From Chara braunii (Eukaryota > Streptophyta > Charophyceae > Charales > Characeae): DNA of 26,221 nucleotides. Below the pieces are notes generated by a model. The model saw only the letters and a list, made by a program, of their open reading frames with translations. It had not been told where the DNA came from and made no database searches. Position numbers and translations under genes: made by a program. Positions 10,398-19,942 of the stretch are shown piece after piece; positions within the stretch are counted from its first letter, which is position 1; each line of letters starts with the position of its first letter. Where the stretch lies: positions 431,931-458,151 of the forward strand of contig BFEA01000173.1 of the NCBI GenBank assembly GCA_003427395.1, in the 5' to 3' direction.

Positions 10398-10455
<58 letters not shown>
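10398..10455. repeat. (TG)n microsatellite
   Basis: A pure TG tract of about 58 bases runs directly into the N gap, and probably stopped the assembly there. The 55 bases to its left recur beside the TG tract at 12143. Confidence 0.98.
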
Positions 10456-11033
10456 NNNNNNNNNNNNNNNNNNNNNNNNNNNNNNNNNNNNNNNNNNNNN
10501 NNNNNNNNNNNNNNNNNNNNNNNNNNNNNNNNNNNNNNNNNNNNNNNNNNNNNNNNNNNNNNNNNNNNNNNNNNNNNNNNNNNNNNNNNNNNNNNNNNNN
10601 NNNNNNNNNNNNNNNNNNNNNNNNNNNNNNNNNNNNNNNNNNNNNNNNNNNNNNNNNNNNNNNNNNNNNNNNNNNNNNNNNNNNNNNNNNNNNNNNNNNN
10701 NNNNNNNNNNNNNNNNNNNNNNNNNNNNNNNNNNNNNNNNNNNNNNNNNNNNNNNNNNNNNNNNNNNNNNNNNNNNNNNNNNNNNNNNNNNNNNNNNNNN
10801 NNNNNNNNNNNNNNNNNNNNNNNNNNNNNNNNNNNNNNNNNNNNNNNNNNNNNNNNNNNNNNNNNNNNNNNNNNNNNNNNNNNNNNNNNNNNNNNNNNNN
10901 NNNNNNNNNNNNNNNNNNNNNNNNNNNNNNNNNNNNNNNNNNNNNNNNNNNNNNNNNNNNNNNNNNNNNNNNNNNNNNNNNNNNNNNNNNNNNNNNNNNN
11001 NNNNNNNNNNNNNNNNNNNNNNNNNNNNNNNNN
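10456..11033. other. Assembly gap (578 Ns)
   Basis: An uninterrupted run of N between a TG microsatellite and ordinary sequence. Open frames translated through it are meaningless. Whether 578 is a measured or estimated length cannot be told. Confidence 1.
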
Positions 11034-11121
11034 AACTAATCCCGCCACCCGTAGTCTGCCATGTGCTCACCATGCTGGGTGGGTCGCGTTCGAAAAAATC
11101 ACACCATGTGGCACGCAACAT

Positions 11122-11191
11122 GTTTGAACGCGTCCCACGCCCGTTTGAACGCGGACGTTTGAACGTGAACGCGCGTTCAGCGCGTTCAAAC
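11122..11191. repeat. Cluster of GTTTGAACGCG motifs in both orientations
   Basis: GTTTGAACGCG occurs at 11122-11132 and 11143-11153, a related form at ~11157, and the inverse CGCGTTCAAAC at 11181-11191, with GCGCGTTCAGCG between them. Related TTGAACG/CGTTCAA words occur left of the gap at 10276-10340. The cluster could fold into alternative hairpins. Confidence 0.7.
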
Positions 11192-11204
11192 GGTCACATA
11201 GACG

Positions 11205-11530
11205 GTGTGCGCCGCTGTTTATGAGAATCTATGTGCCACGGTGTGCGCTGCTGTCTATCAGGACTTGTGCGCCACGGTGCGCGCAGCTGTTTATGAGGAT
11301 CTGTGTGCCATGGTGCGCGGCGCTGTTTATCAGGATCTGTGTGTGCTGCTATTTTTCAGGATCTGTGCGCATTTGTGCGCCTCCCGTGTGAACTGCTATC
11401 CATTCCAATTCGTGCACCCTGGTGCGCACTAGTGTTGATTCTGATCCATGCACCTCCGGGGCACGCTGCTGCTCATTAGGATCTGTGCACCTAGGTGCAT
11501 GCTGCTGTTCCTCGGTATCTGTGTGCATCT
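11205..11530. repeat. 36-bp minisatellite, four good units then decayed ones
   Basis: Units start at 11205, 11241, 11277 and 11313 at exact 36-bp spacing (GTGCGCGCAGCTGTTTATGA...GATCTGTGTGCCA-type). Shortened and diverged units with GATCTGTGCRC cores continue to about 11530. Because 36 is a multiple of three, one frame reads as a 12-residue repeat (AAVYQDLCATVR-like). No start context or continuing protein supports coding. Confidence 0.9.
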
Positions 11531-11835
11531 ATGTGCATCGATTGGTCACTTGAATTCACATGCCTCCAGGTGTGCCATTGCTTATCAGGATTTGTACGCC
11601 TATTGTTAGTTCACCCTCGCTAATGCTGTTGAAGATAGGGGTTTGGGTTTATGTCAAAAATTCTGATAAAAGGTTGGGGTTGAGATCGTGAACCAACACA
11701 GAGAACCACTGGCTTTTGGTTCTCCAACCTGTGTATTAACACAAAAACTTACTGGCATCGGTCACAGGTTGGGGTCGTGCACCTGCATAGTATTCTGCTG
11801 AATAGTTGCAACCGTGCACCACTACGGTGCTTGCT
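11531..11835. other. No gene; faint relatives of the neighbouring repeats
   Basis: Unassigned sequence. GTTGGGGTYG-AGATCGTG-ACC words at about 11671-11695 and 11767-11785 look like distant relatives of the 59-bp unit that follows. Confidence 0.4.
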
Positions 11836-11948
11836 GGCTTATTGATCGGAACCCTGCCTGCAGATCGGGGTCGCACATCAGTAAGGTACTCGGTGGCTTA
11901 TTGATCGGAACCCTGCCTGCAGGTCGGGGTTGCGCACCAGTAAGGTGC
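11836..11948. repeat. 59-bp tandem repeat, two units
   Basis: GGCTTATTGATCGGAACCCT occurs at 11836 and 11895. Both copies continue CTGCAGRTCGGGGTYGC and end CAGTAAGGT. The second copy is cut by adapter sequence at 11949. Confidence 0.9.
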
Positions 11949-11984
11949 CTGTCTCTTATACACATCTAGATGTGTATAAGAGAC

Positions 11985-11986
<2 letters not shown>
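11949..11986. other. Uncut Nextera mate-pair junction adapter (contaminant)
   Basis: CTGTCTCTTATACACATCT (11949-11967) is followed at once by its exact reverse complement (11968-11986). This is the Tn5 mosaic end in the head-to-head form used as the circularisation junction of Nextera mate-pair libraries. It is not genomic. The bases on its two sides come from places kilobases apart, so the join is false. Confidence 0.98.
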
Positions 11987-12045
<59 letters not shown>

Positions 12046-12140
12046 GGAAAGCGAGAGAGAGAGAGTTGGTAAGTCTCCAGCCGTGCGGGGCTAAACGCGC
12101 TGAGCGCATTTGCGCGGGGCGCAGAGGTGTGGGCTGGGGG

Positions 12141-12175
<35 letters not shown>
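11987..12175. other. Chimeric segment between two adapters
   Basis: Bounded on both sides by mate-pair junction adapters. It starts with (GT)n, passes into (GA)n (about 12021-12065, interrupted once), then 60-70 bases of unique sequence, then (GT)n again (12143-12175). 12090-12144 is about 80 percent identical, without gaps, to 10342-10396. True genomic position unknown. Confidence 0.85.
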
Positions 12176-12180
<5 letters not shown>

Positions 12181-12213
12181 TCTTATACACATCTAGATGT
12201 GTATAAGAGACAG
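12176..12213. other. Second uncut mate-pair junction adapter (contaminant)
   Basis: The same 19-base mosaic end and its reverse complement as at 11949-11986, base for base. It directly follows a GT microsatellite. Confidence 0.98.
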
Positions 12214-12330
12214 GGCCCTTGTCAAGCATGCACATGTTCTGGGCAGAGGCCCCCAGCAAGCCAAGTGCCCGCTGTCGGCGCGAATACCCTTACAAGGAAG
12301 GGTATCCGCCCTGGTTTTTGCAAATGTCAG

Positions 12331-12353
12331 AAAAAAAAAAAAAAAAAAAAAAA
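12331..12353. repeat. Poly-A run (23)
   Basis: Twenty-three consecutive A. The ~115 bases before it (12214-12330) could be the 3' end of a retroposed transcript, but no polyadenylation signal or known product was recognised. Confidence 0.9.
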
Positions 12354-14740
12354 GGGTTTGGTCGGCATAAGTCGGGCGAGGTATGGCCGCGTCCGGGACC
12401 CGTCCTGACTAAGCTAGAGGGTATGTGGGCGCGCAGTTTTAAGGCGCGCGTGTGATTTTTTCTGATTGAGTGAGCGGCCGGTCTAGTCGACCGACCCGGA
12501 CCGTGTTATGGCTTGGATGAGGAGTAAGAGCTCGTTCCTGGGTTGGCATGCGCGACCGTCGGTAGGACTGGCGCACGGGGTGGCGTGCGGGGCGGCCACG
12601 GCGCGGTCTAAGTAGACTGGGGTGGGGGCCTGGTGTTGGCGCGCCGGCCGCGGTAGGAGAGAAAAGGCCTAGGTTGTTGTTTCCAAGGCTAGGCATGGCG
12701 CGGTACCACTTTATATTGGATTCCGCGCCTAATTATCCCAAGCTGGGGCATAGCCCTATAGGTTACGGCGTTGGATTACTACTATAGGGACTCAAGGATC
12801 GAGGCCAGCAGGCGTTGGTGCAGCGGCGGCGGAGCATCATAGAGGGAACTGAGAGGATTAAGGGCTCGACGAGGCTATCCACCCTCAGTTTTGCTAGTGG
12901 GTGCTGCAGCGGACCCGACCTATGGAACCCATAGGGTGTTAGCAGTCCCACTCCGTCTTTAAGACTTTTCTTATATATATGTGTGGGTTATTTTACGATA
13001 TTTTAATTTTGGTTTTTTTCTTTATTTCTATTTATTGTTCTCATTACTATCCGCGGTTCCGTTCTGATTCAAGGGGTGCGGTATCGCGGCTGGCGGTCCG
13101 AACTGGGAAGAGCCACAAGGGGGGGGTACCACCGCGATTTGGTCCTCGAGGCATTCGGTAGTCCCCGGCGGGGAGGGTGAGGAAAGGATCTGGTCGCGGG
13201 TCCTGCCCGGGTTAGGCGAGGGCAGGGGTGAGTGGCGGGGCTGGCCAGCCGGCGTAGCATGGTTAGAGGCGGGGTGACAGTGTAGCGGAGTGGCGTGGGA
13301 GGCTCGGCCGGGGCGACTGAGAGTTCGCCCGTCGAGGAGTTGGTAGTCGGGGCAGTCAGGAGAAACGGGGAAGCGCTAAGCACTACAGGGGGGGGGGGGA
13401 ACCCGGATGGGTTTCGCGTTGAGGTGCGTCCGGAGGTAAGAGAGTGCGGGGGTGTTAAGGTATATACGGGGCGGACGGAACCGGAGCGTTTCTTCTCTTG
13501 TTTCGGAGTCGCTCGTTTGACTAATTCTCGCCTCCCCTTCTTGGTTCGTGCGATTGCATGGCCTGGTCGGAGTGCGCTATTCTGAGCGCAGTGCATTACA
13601 GTGTCGGGCGGCCGTCACCACGGGTTGAAAGGCAGGAGATGGCGGGAGGTTAGCGCGGGGCGGTAGAGAGGGAACTGCATAATTCGCCCGATTGTTAACG
13701 AAATCGGGCGAATGAAGTTTTGATTCCGAGGTTCTTGGACCCCGCGAATCTACCTGTGGAGCCGGTTTCGATGTTAGAGCTACGGTTTTGTCCCGGCGCT
13801 GGTTATAGGCTGCGCCTCGAAGCGCTGATGGTTGTTGTGGCGCTGCGGAACAAGGCAAGTTGTTCTCGGTCTTGATAGGAACGAGCTAGGAAAGAGAAGC
13901 TTTGAAGGGTGAAGGGTTGGGCGCCTCCTTTCTCCATCGCCTCGTCGCCATGAGTGTGAGGCTCCGTTCCAGCCGTGGCAAGCGTTTCGGGTGGCGGCCT
14001 ACTGTCGTTCGGAGGCGGAAGAAAGGTGTGCGAATTTAGTCGTGATTGTGGGTAGGTGCAACGAACAGAGGAGGGCGGGAAGAGTCGGAGGCGAAGCTAC
14101 GGTGCTGAGCTGCAGCGGGGAATGCACCCGGACGCTGTTTACGTCCGGATCCATTCGCAGGTCGCGACGGGACAGTAACGGAGGGAGGCGGGAGTGAAGA
14201 ACTCTGCATCCCGCTCAATCCTTCACAGATTCCAGCGAGGTAAGTTGCAAACATGGGGGTTTGCGCGGGGCGACTTGCATAACGACATTGGGTTTGTTAG
14301 TAGATGAGTAGGTCAGGAGTCAGTAAGGAAAGGGCGTGCGCAGCAGTGGAAGAGGAGGAAAAGCGGATGAACCTGGTCGACGAATCGCGCCCGGTGTGTG
14401 CACGTTGGAAAAGGGGGGAGATGGGTGATATGGGGAGGAGGTAGCGTGTCTGTTTCTTAACGAAAGCGAGCGAGGGGGGGGGGGATGCCAATCTGTGGTT
14501 TTGGGGGCGGGCGGCCTCGGTTATGAGGTCAATTTTAGTGAAGGATTGGTAAGAAGGGAGCTGGAGCGGGAGTGGGATGCGCGAGCTATGGCGGAGTAAG
14601 GAAGAAGAAAGGAGTGAAACTCGGTTAGATCGGCCGCTTTTCGACCGTTTCCGACGAACGAAGAAGCTAACCCGGGGTTTTAGTAGTGGGGGACCCCACT
14701 TCTAAAGTTAGATTCGAGAGAAAGTCAGTAGAAGGGGAGG
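12354..14740. other. G-rich unassigned DNA, no recognisable gene
   Basis: GC-rich, G-heavy sequence with poly-G runs at 13388-13399 and 14474-14484 and an AT-rich island at 12970-13045. The largest open frame is on the minus strand at 13069-13596 (175 codons, rich in Pro, Ser, Thr and Arg). It resembles no family and is what this composition gives by chance. No tRNA or rRNA was seen. Confidence 0.45.
13682..13713. repeat. 12-bp perfect inverted repeat
   Basis: ATTCGCCCGATT (13682-13693) and AATCGGGCGAAT (13702-13713) are exact reverse complements around the 8-base loop GTTAACGA. Unusually long and perfect for chance; function unknown. Confidence 0.9.
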
Positions 14741-14748
14741 TATAAAAG
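14741..14748 (+). promoter_or_regulatory. TATA-like box
   Basis: TATAAAAG preceded by a GGGGAGG stretch. It is the only good TATA match between 10 kb and the hairpin array at 16.44 kb, and would direct transcription towards that array. No start-site element or ORF supports it directly. Confidence 0.3.
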
Positions 14749-16439
14749 AAGAGGGCTGCGCAGAGGCTACGGTGGAGGGGGGCGGAAGTAACGGATTTCG
14801 GTCGTTGTTTGGTCAATTCTAACGTGAGGAGGCCTCATGCAAAGGTTTTCGAGCATGGCGAGTACGTTGGTAAGGTTAGAATTGGGGATTGGCGGTTAGT
14901 GTCTGAGTGGCATTAGTAAGGGAGTGGCTGTAGAGTGGCGATGTATCTTCCCGTGTTCTAGCAGAAGATTCATTTGATTTTGCTCGTTCCCGTTGGAGGA
15001 GGTGGCTGCAATCATACGTTTCGTCGCTCCTTCGCTACCATCGCAGTTCCCAATTGAACCCGACCGTAAACTCGGTCGGCTGCAAGCTGGAAGTACAGAA
15101 GGAGGGGTTGGTCCGGACTGTCAATTGGTGGTCTGGTCGGGCTCGGCATCAGGGACTGCGCTCAGGGGAGGAACCGTATTCCAGGTGGCGTGTATACCTC
15201 GTTTCAGCAGAGCGTAAGTCAAGTTCGCTCTCAGTAACAACTGTGGTGGTTGCCTCCCGAAGTCTTGGCGTGGGCGGCTTTTGCACCTGACAACTCTGGG
15301 GNCCGTGTTTACCTGGCTGGGGCGTCCCAANGATCTGGGAGGCGGACAGTGGACGGGGGGCTAAGCGGAGGAGCGGCGGTGATTGGGTCGGGAGGCATAC
15401 AGGGNGGCCGGTGGACAGCTATACTATCGTTGAGTGACATTGTGTTGGTGGGCACTTGCTTGTTGAGCATATGCCGTGGATGGCCGGTTCTGTCGGGCGT
15501 ACAGGCTGATTGATTCATTGGAGACTGCAGAGTGCCACGGCGGGCAGGCTGCAGTTCCATAACTATGCATGTGGCCGTCCGCTCTAGCTGTGCCTTCCGC
15601 TGAGGCAGCTGCCGGGCTACTACTGTCTTGCCAGGCTCGTTGTACTGCAGCACAGTCCGTTCTGTGCCCTGCTGATTCGTGTCGATTACTGCTCTGCTGC
15701 AGCAGTTGTCAAGCCTGGTACGGACTGCTGCACCGCATTGAGTAAGGTCGTGTAAGACCGTGTGACTGCAGCCCCACCACGCGTAGCGAAGGCATGGTAC
15801 TAGGAGGGGCGGTCGGCCTGTGTGAGGGGATTGGTGCTATGTTTTGGGGGGTCGTCAGGGGAAAGCTGGTTCGGCAGTTGGACAAGAGTTTTGACCAAGC
15901 TGTTACACTTGGCCGTCATTGTGGGGCCCTCAGGCGAATTGAGAAATCAAGGCCTTCTCGCGCGAGTCTGAGCGCACCACTCTTGGATCTGAGAGACTAA
16001 ACCTTTCTACCTCTGCCCTTCTTACTCCGAGTCTAGTCTATTGGTTCTGAGAGGAAGGCGGCAGGTGGGAATTGCAACCCGTAATCCGCGCCAAGGCCTC
16101 TGTGGGAGGTTCGCCCCACCGATTGCGGGAGCTCTGCCGGAGCCTTGGCGAGGCTCTGGAGGCAGGGAATTGAAAGGTAACCATTGCTTCCCCTGTATAC
16201 ACCCTGATATAACCCCTACTTGTACGTCTTGCTATGTTTGACTGAGTATACTTTATGCACCCCTAGTTCGACTTTGGTTTGACTGACAGGACACAAGTCA
16301 GACTAAGTAAAGGAATGTATATGCAATCGCAGTTTCAGTTTGTTGATTGCCTGAATGCAGATTGTGAACACAAGGGGTTGCATCTGGGGGAAAGGTGGGT
16401 GAAAGGTGGTTTTGCTCGAGCCTGAATGGGTCCTATGGG
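14749..16439. other. No recognisable gene
   Basis: Unassigned sequence with single Ns at 15302, 15331 and 15405. CTGCAG and CTGCTG words are frequent at 15515-15770. No open frame resembles a known protein. It could be part of the long 5' LTR or leader of the downstream Ty3-type element, but no LTR end was identified. Confidence 0.4.
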
Positions 16440-17265
16440 GTCAGACCAGTTCCATAAGATTGGACGGCCTGACTGCTGTGTTTATTTTTGAATTGTGTGG
16501 AGAGTCAGACCAGTTTCATAAGATTGGACAGTCTGATTGCTCTGAATTGTGAGGGTTGACTGTGGCTGATTTTTCAGGGGCCGAACCTGTCCCATAAGAT
16601 TGAAGGGTTTGGTCGCCATGTTTGATTGAGGTTTGTTCTGTTTTCTCTGTTTCTAATCGAGGAGGTATGAGCAAGTCCATAAGATTTGACGGCTCAGCCC
16701 CCCCCTCTTGTTTCATTTTGAGGGAGTAATTATCGCTGAGGGCAGGGCATGTTCATAAGATTCGAGGGCCTTGGACTCATGCCACACATAGTGGATCAGA
16801 GAGAAACGAACCTGGCAAGGGACCAGATGTGTTCCATAAGATTGGACGGTCTGGCCGGATGCCTCGCACATGCTAGAACCCAAAAGGTTAAATTTTGGCT
16901 ATATTTTATAGTATCCTATTTATGAACAGGCTAGCCAGGCATGGGTTCCATAAGATTGGACGGTCTGGCTATAGCTTATCATGAAATGAAGAGAGTATAA
17001 CTAAAAGTATAATTGATGGTAACCCTGGGCAAGTTGGGCCTTATTCTAAGATGAACGGCTTAGTCTTATGCCCAGCTTTTGAACACCAAGCTCAGAGAGG
17101 TATACATAATTTGGATATTAAACAGTTTGGGCGGCTGAGCCTTGTTCTAAGATGAACGGCTTAGTCATATGCCCAAAAGGAAAAGAGAAGTAGTTGTGCA
17201 ACCTGTTCGTGTATACTCAATGGCTGAGTCAGGCAGGTTCCATAAGATTGGACGGCTTGACTTTA
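16440..17265 (+). repeat. Array of ten hairpins with conserved loop and covarying stems
   Basis: Ten copies of a loop close to TTCCATAAGATTGGACGG, each flanked by complementary arms. The conserved TAAGAT cores lie near 16457, 16521, 16597, 16680, 16758, 16839, 16952, 17049, 17150 and 17244, so spacing is 64-113 bp and irregular. The loop is nearly constant while stems differ: GTCAG/CTGAC (copy 1), TCAGAC/GTCTGA (2), CCGAACC/GGTTTGG (3), TGAGC/GCTCA (4), CAGGGC/GCCTTG (5), CCAGAT/GTCTGG (6), TAGCCAGGC/GTCTGGCTA (7) and AGTCAGGC/GCTTGACT (10). Copies 8 and 9 have an inner and an outer stem. Pairing is kept although sequence changes, often with G.T wobble. Spacers are less conserved. Family not recognised. 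The strand is given as that on which the loop is quoted; direction of any transcript is unknown. Confidence 0.85.
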
Positions 17266-17566
17266 TGCCCTATGTAAGCTGGGTATAAGGGAATAAAGTA
17301 TCGAGAGATTACAAACTATTGTTTGCAAAGTTTGACTTGGGATGACGAGAGTACTTACCCTTGTGGTTTGGCCTGCATGAGACTGAGCGAGGCTACAACT
17401 TGGTTTGAGTGTCAGGTTGACAGGTAGTTGCTTTAGAGGCTCGCCTCGTGCTAGAGCGATAGGAGTTAGCTTCAATTCCTGCATTTTCTGAGCTAAGTTT
17501 TTTTTACTTAGATCGATTTTTGCATTTTCTGGGATCTTTTATTATACTTGGCTTTGTATAAATTTT

Positions 17567-17905
17567 GGTAAGCTACTTTCTCAACGGGAAGCGCTGCCGA
17601 AATTTCTGCAAATCCAAGGAGTTAGTCATATTTTGACTTGTCAAAGTTCAACTTGTCTAAAGTTTATATATGACCTAGTAAAAATCAAGAAAGTCTCCTT
17701 TTCTAAAGGGAGTGCTGCCCAAATTTTTGTTAATTCAGAGAGTTAGACAAAATTAAAGTTTGGAAAGTCAAAGACTACTTTTGGTTTCATATTCAGGCTG
17801 ATACAAATCTCGAAAAGGCACTTTTCCTACGGGAAACGCTGCCGAAAGTTGCTTGATTTAGAGGAGTTAGATTATATTTTGACAGGTGGCGATTCTGGCA
17901 ATCCA
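17567..17905. repeat. Three diverged ~120-bp tandem repeats
   Basis: Copies of a core GGGAARCGCTGCCGAAATTT, followed by GGAGTTAG, occur with the core at 17591, 17711 and 17835 (spacing 120 and 124 bp). Each is preceded by a pyrimidine arm that can pair with the GGGAA arm: CTTTC/GGGAAG, CTCCTTT/AAAGGGAG and TTTTCC/GGGAAA. The family differs from the 16.4-17.3 kb hairpins. No coding potential seen. Confidence 0.75.
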
Positions 17906-18780
17906 CCCTGAGTGGGGGAGATCCTGCCGTTAGTCTACCTTTGCTTGGGCACTGGCTTAGAGGTAGGCTTAGACTTAGTTGGCGGGTAACTTTGAGTAAG
18001 AGTGCGCTACGGAGGTTCATCCCCCATATGCTGATGATTTAGCTTGGGCATTGGCTTGTCTTATGGTATAGGCCTTTCTTTGACATTCGATTCAGGACTT
18101 GGGCTAGTTCAGCCTGATCCTGCAAGGATCATCATCTGTTATCATTAATAACAGGTCGGTTGCCGATTCGTCGGCTCACGACTCAATTCCTACTCGCTCC
18201 CCATACTCAACCTAAAAGGCTTTAGCCCTGGTGATCTTTTGTTTGTTAAGGGTTTCACCCNGACTTTTATTGAATGGNCATTTAACAAAGGTANTGAGTA
18301 TTTAATTGAGGNCGGTTGGNTGGAGGTTGGGGTTTGCATGGCTAAAGCGAGGGGTATGAGTATAGGAACTGGTCGGAGTTGACTCCGCGTAGTGCGTGGA
18401 CTCTTGTCTGATTTTTGATGTGATTGCAGGTATGTTCAAAGACTTGGGGTTTTGGTTGGGCTGCCTTGCGGTCGCACATATGTATGGCTAGAAGGAGACC
18501 CACTATGACTGTGAGAAGTGATCGTCACATAATTATTCCCCTTGTGCATATATGTATATATATGTGTTAGTGCATGTGTACCTACGTGTGGAGCGAGCGT
18601 GGCCTGAAGTGCCAGCGTACTAAGGGTCAGTCGAAGGCTGAGGTGAATAGAAGGGAAGGGATATCCCTTACCAATTCCGGTTTATTTTCCTTGTTGCGAT
18701 TTATCTTGGTGGAACGATAAAGTTCCGGGCGGAAGGGTCAGCGTGTCGCCGGTGATGCGCCAGACAACTCACCACCGCTC
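17906..18780. other. No recognisable gene
   Basis: GCTTGGGCAYTGGCTT occurs at about 17943 and 18041. Five single Ns lie between 18261 and 18320. A TA-rich alternating stretch (CATATATGTATATATATG) at 18545-18563 could serve as a TATA region. No open frame of note. Confidence 0.4.
18136..18154. repeat. 7-bp perfect hairpin
   Basis: CTGTTAT and ATAACAG are perfect arms around the loop CATTA. Isolated; not followed by a T run, so a terminator role is not supported. Confidence 0.55.
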
Positions 18781-18829
18781 CAAACTCCCTCCTGCCCTAG
18801 GGGCCGTCTTGCCCCGCACCCGTTGGGAC

Positions 18830-19770
18830 ACCTCAAGGTGCAGAAGACGGAAAGGCCCTCAGGCCGGTTTTGCGCGCGCTATAGGGTTATCCCCATGGAC
18901 TCGCGCTTCAGCCTACACCTGAGCGTCGAAGGGTGACCCCTTGGCTCCGAGTAGGCCGTGTGGGTGTGGGCGCTACATAATTCGCCATCATCGTGGTTAC
19001 TTGCATAGAGCTGCATAGTGAGATAGTATGTGTAAGTCCAACACCCTCGCGATCTTATACGAAGTTCGCGCACGACACTCGTCGCATCCCGCACTAAAGG
19101 AGTTATGGGTCAGGCGACGAGATCACGAGCGCGACACGGCCAGTAGGCTTGGGGTCTTAGTAGCGTGAAGCGGCACGTGCGTGGAGGACTAGCCCCGGTC
19201 AGTTTATGGGAGTCCGCGTACGGGCTTCATCACCCCGGACGCCAGGTAGCCATGGGTAGGACGCCGGACCTCCTCCGCGCGCGCGTCGTTCGGGCTTACC
19301 CACCCCCTTTCCATTTCTGAGGGCAATCAGCTAATGGGGGTTGGAGTGAGTTTCTTTTTTTTGCGTTTTCATGGTTGGAAGTTATAGTCTGTGGCGGCCG
19401 TCAAAGTCAAACCCTTTGATGTTCGACCGCCACGACAGTTTAAACCTGTCTACTCAACCCCCCTGCACAGGGTGCAGAAGAGGGTGTGGTCTCCAACTGC
19501 GCATGGCGGTTGTCCAGCGTCGAGAGATTAACCCTCAAGGCGCGTGTCAACCGACACTTGAGTGTCGAATGTGACCCTCGAGGCTAACGAGGGCCGCACG
19601 ATTATGGGCACGACATAGTACGCCATCATTGCGACTGCTTGCGTACGTTTGCATTGCGAGTCGATATGAGTTAGCCCTGTGTCCGCGCGGTTTAATACTA
19701 AGTCTCGCACGCGACGCCTATCTGATTTCCGCATTGGAAAGTTATGGGTTGGCTACCAAGGGACTAGGAG
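18830..19770. repeat. Diverged direct duplication, offset about 635-640 bp
   Basis: Segment 18830-19122 aligns with 19465-19761. Matching landmarks: GGTGCAGAAG (18837 and 19471), TGAGYGTCGAA...GTGACCC, CGCCATCAT (18983 and 19621) and AGTTATGGGT (19101 and 19740). Offsets are 634, 638 and 639, so order and spacing are kept with small indels. A further match (GTGCGTGG, 19177 and 19860) would need a ~45-base TG-rich insertion in the right copy. The repeats may lie inside the 5' LTR of the element whose primer-binding site is at 20297. Confidence 0.6.
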
Positions 19771-19926
19771 CGTTGTCGCGTTGTTATTGTTGTGTCGTTT
19801 GTGCAATGTGTGTGTGCGCGTATATTTTGTTTTTGTGTTTGTAGGGTGGTGTGCGTGTGGTGCGTGGGATGCGTCCTAGTCGACCGACGTCGGGCCACGC
19901 TTGGGACTTCAGCCCCCTAAGATGTC

Positions 19927-19942
19927 GACCCGCGTGCGGGTC
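19927..19942. repeat. GC-rich hairpin
   Basis: GACCCG and CGGGTC are perfect arms around CGTG. Stable but short, and its relation to the retroelement is unknown. Confidence 0.5.

Noticed and set aside
10249-11224. Open frames of 225-292 codons on both strands
   Set aside because: They are open only because they run through 578 Ns and a TG microsatellite.
11966-12408. Open frames with MCIRDR, CLLYTSRCV and VSYTHLDVYKRQ peptides
   Set aside because: Translations of adapter and microsatellite DNA.
13069-13596. 175-codon minus-strand frame
   Set aside because: Pro/Ser/Thr/Arg-rich product of G-rich DNA, overlapped by a plus-strand frame; no family resemblance.
15491-15498. TGTCGGGC as inverse complement of the LTR end GCCCGACA, suggesting a 4.8-kb LTR
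   Set aside because: An 8-base GC-rich match is expected by chance in 26 kb, and the same word occurs at 13602. No target duplication or second LTR was found.
16440-17265. CRISPR array
   Set aside because: Spacing is irregular, only the loop is conserved, stems vary, there is no cas gene and the context is eukaryotic.
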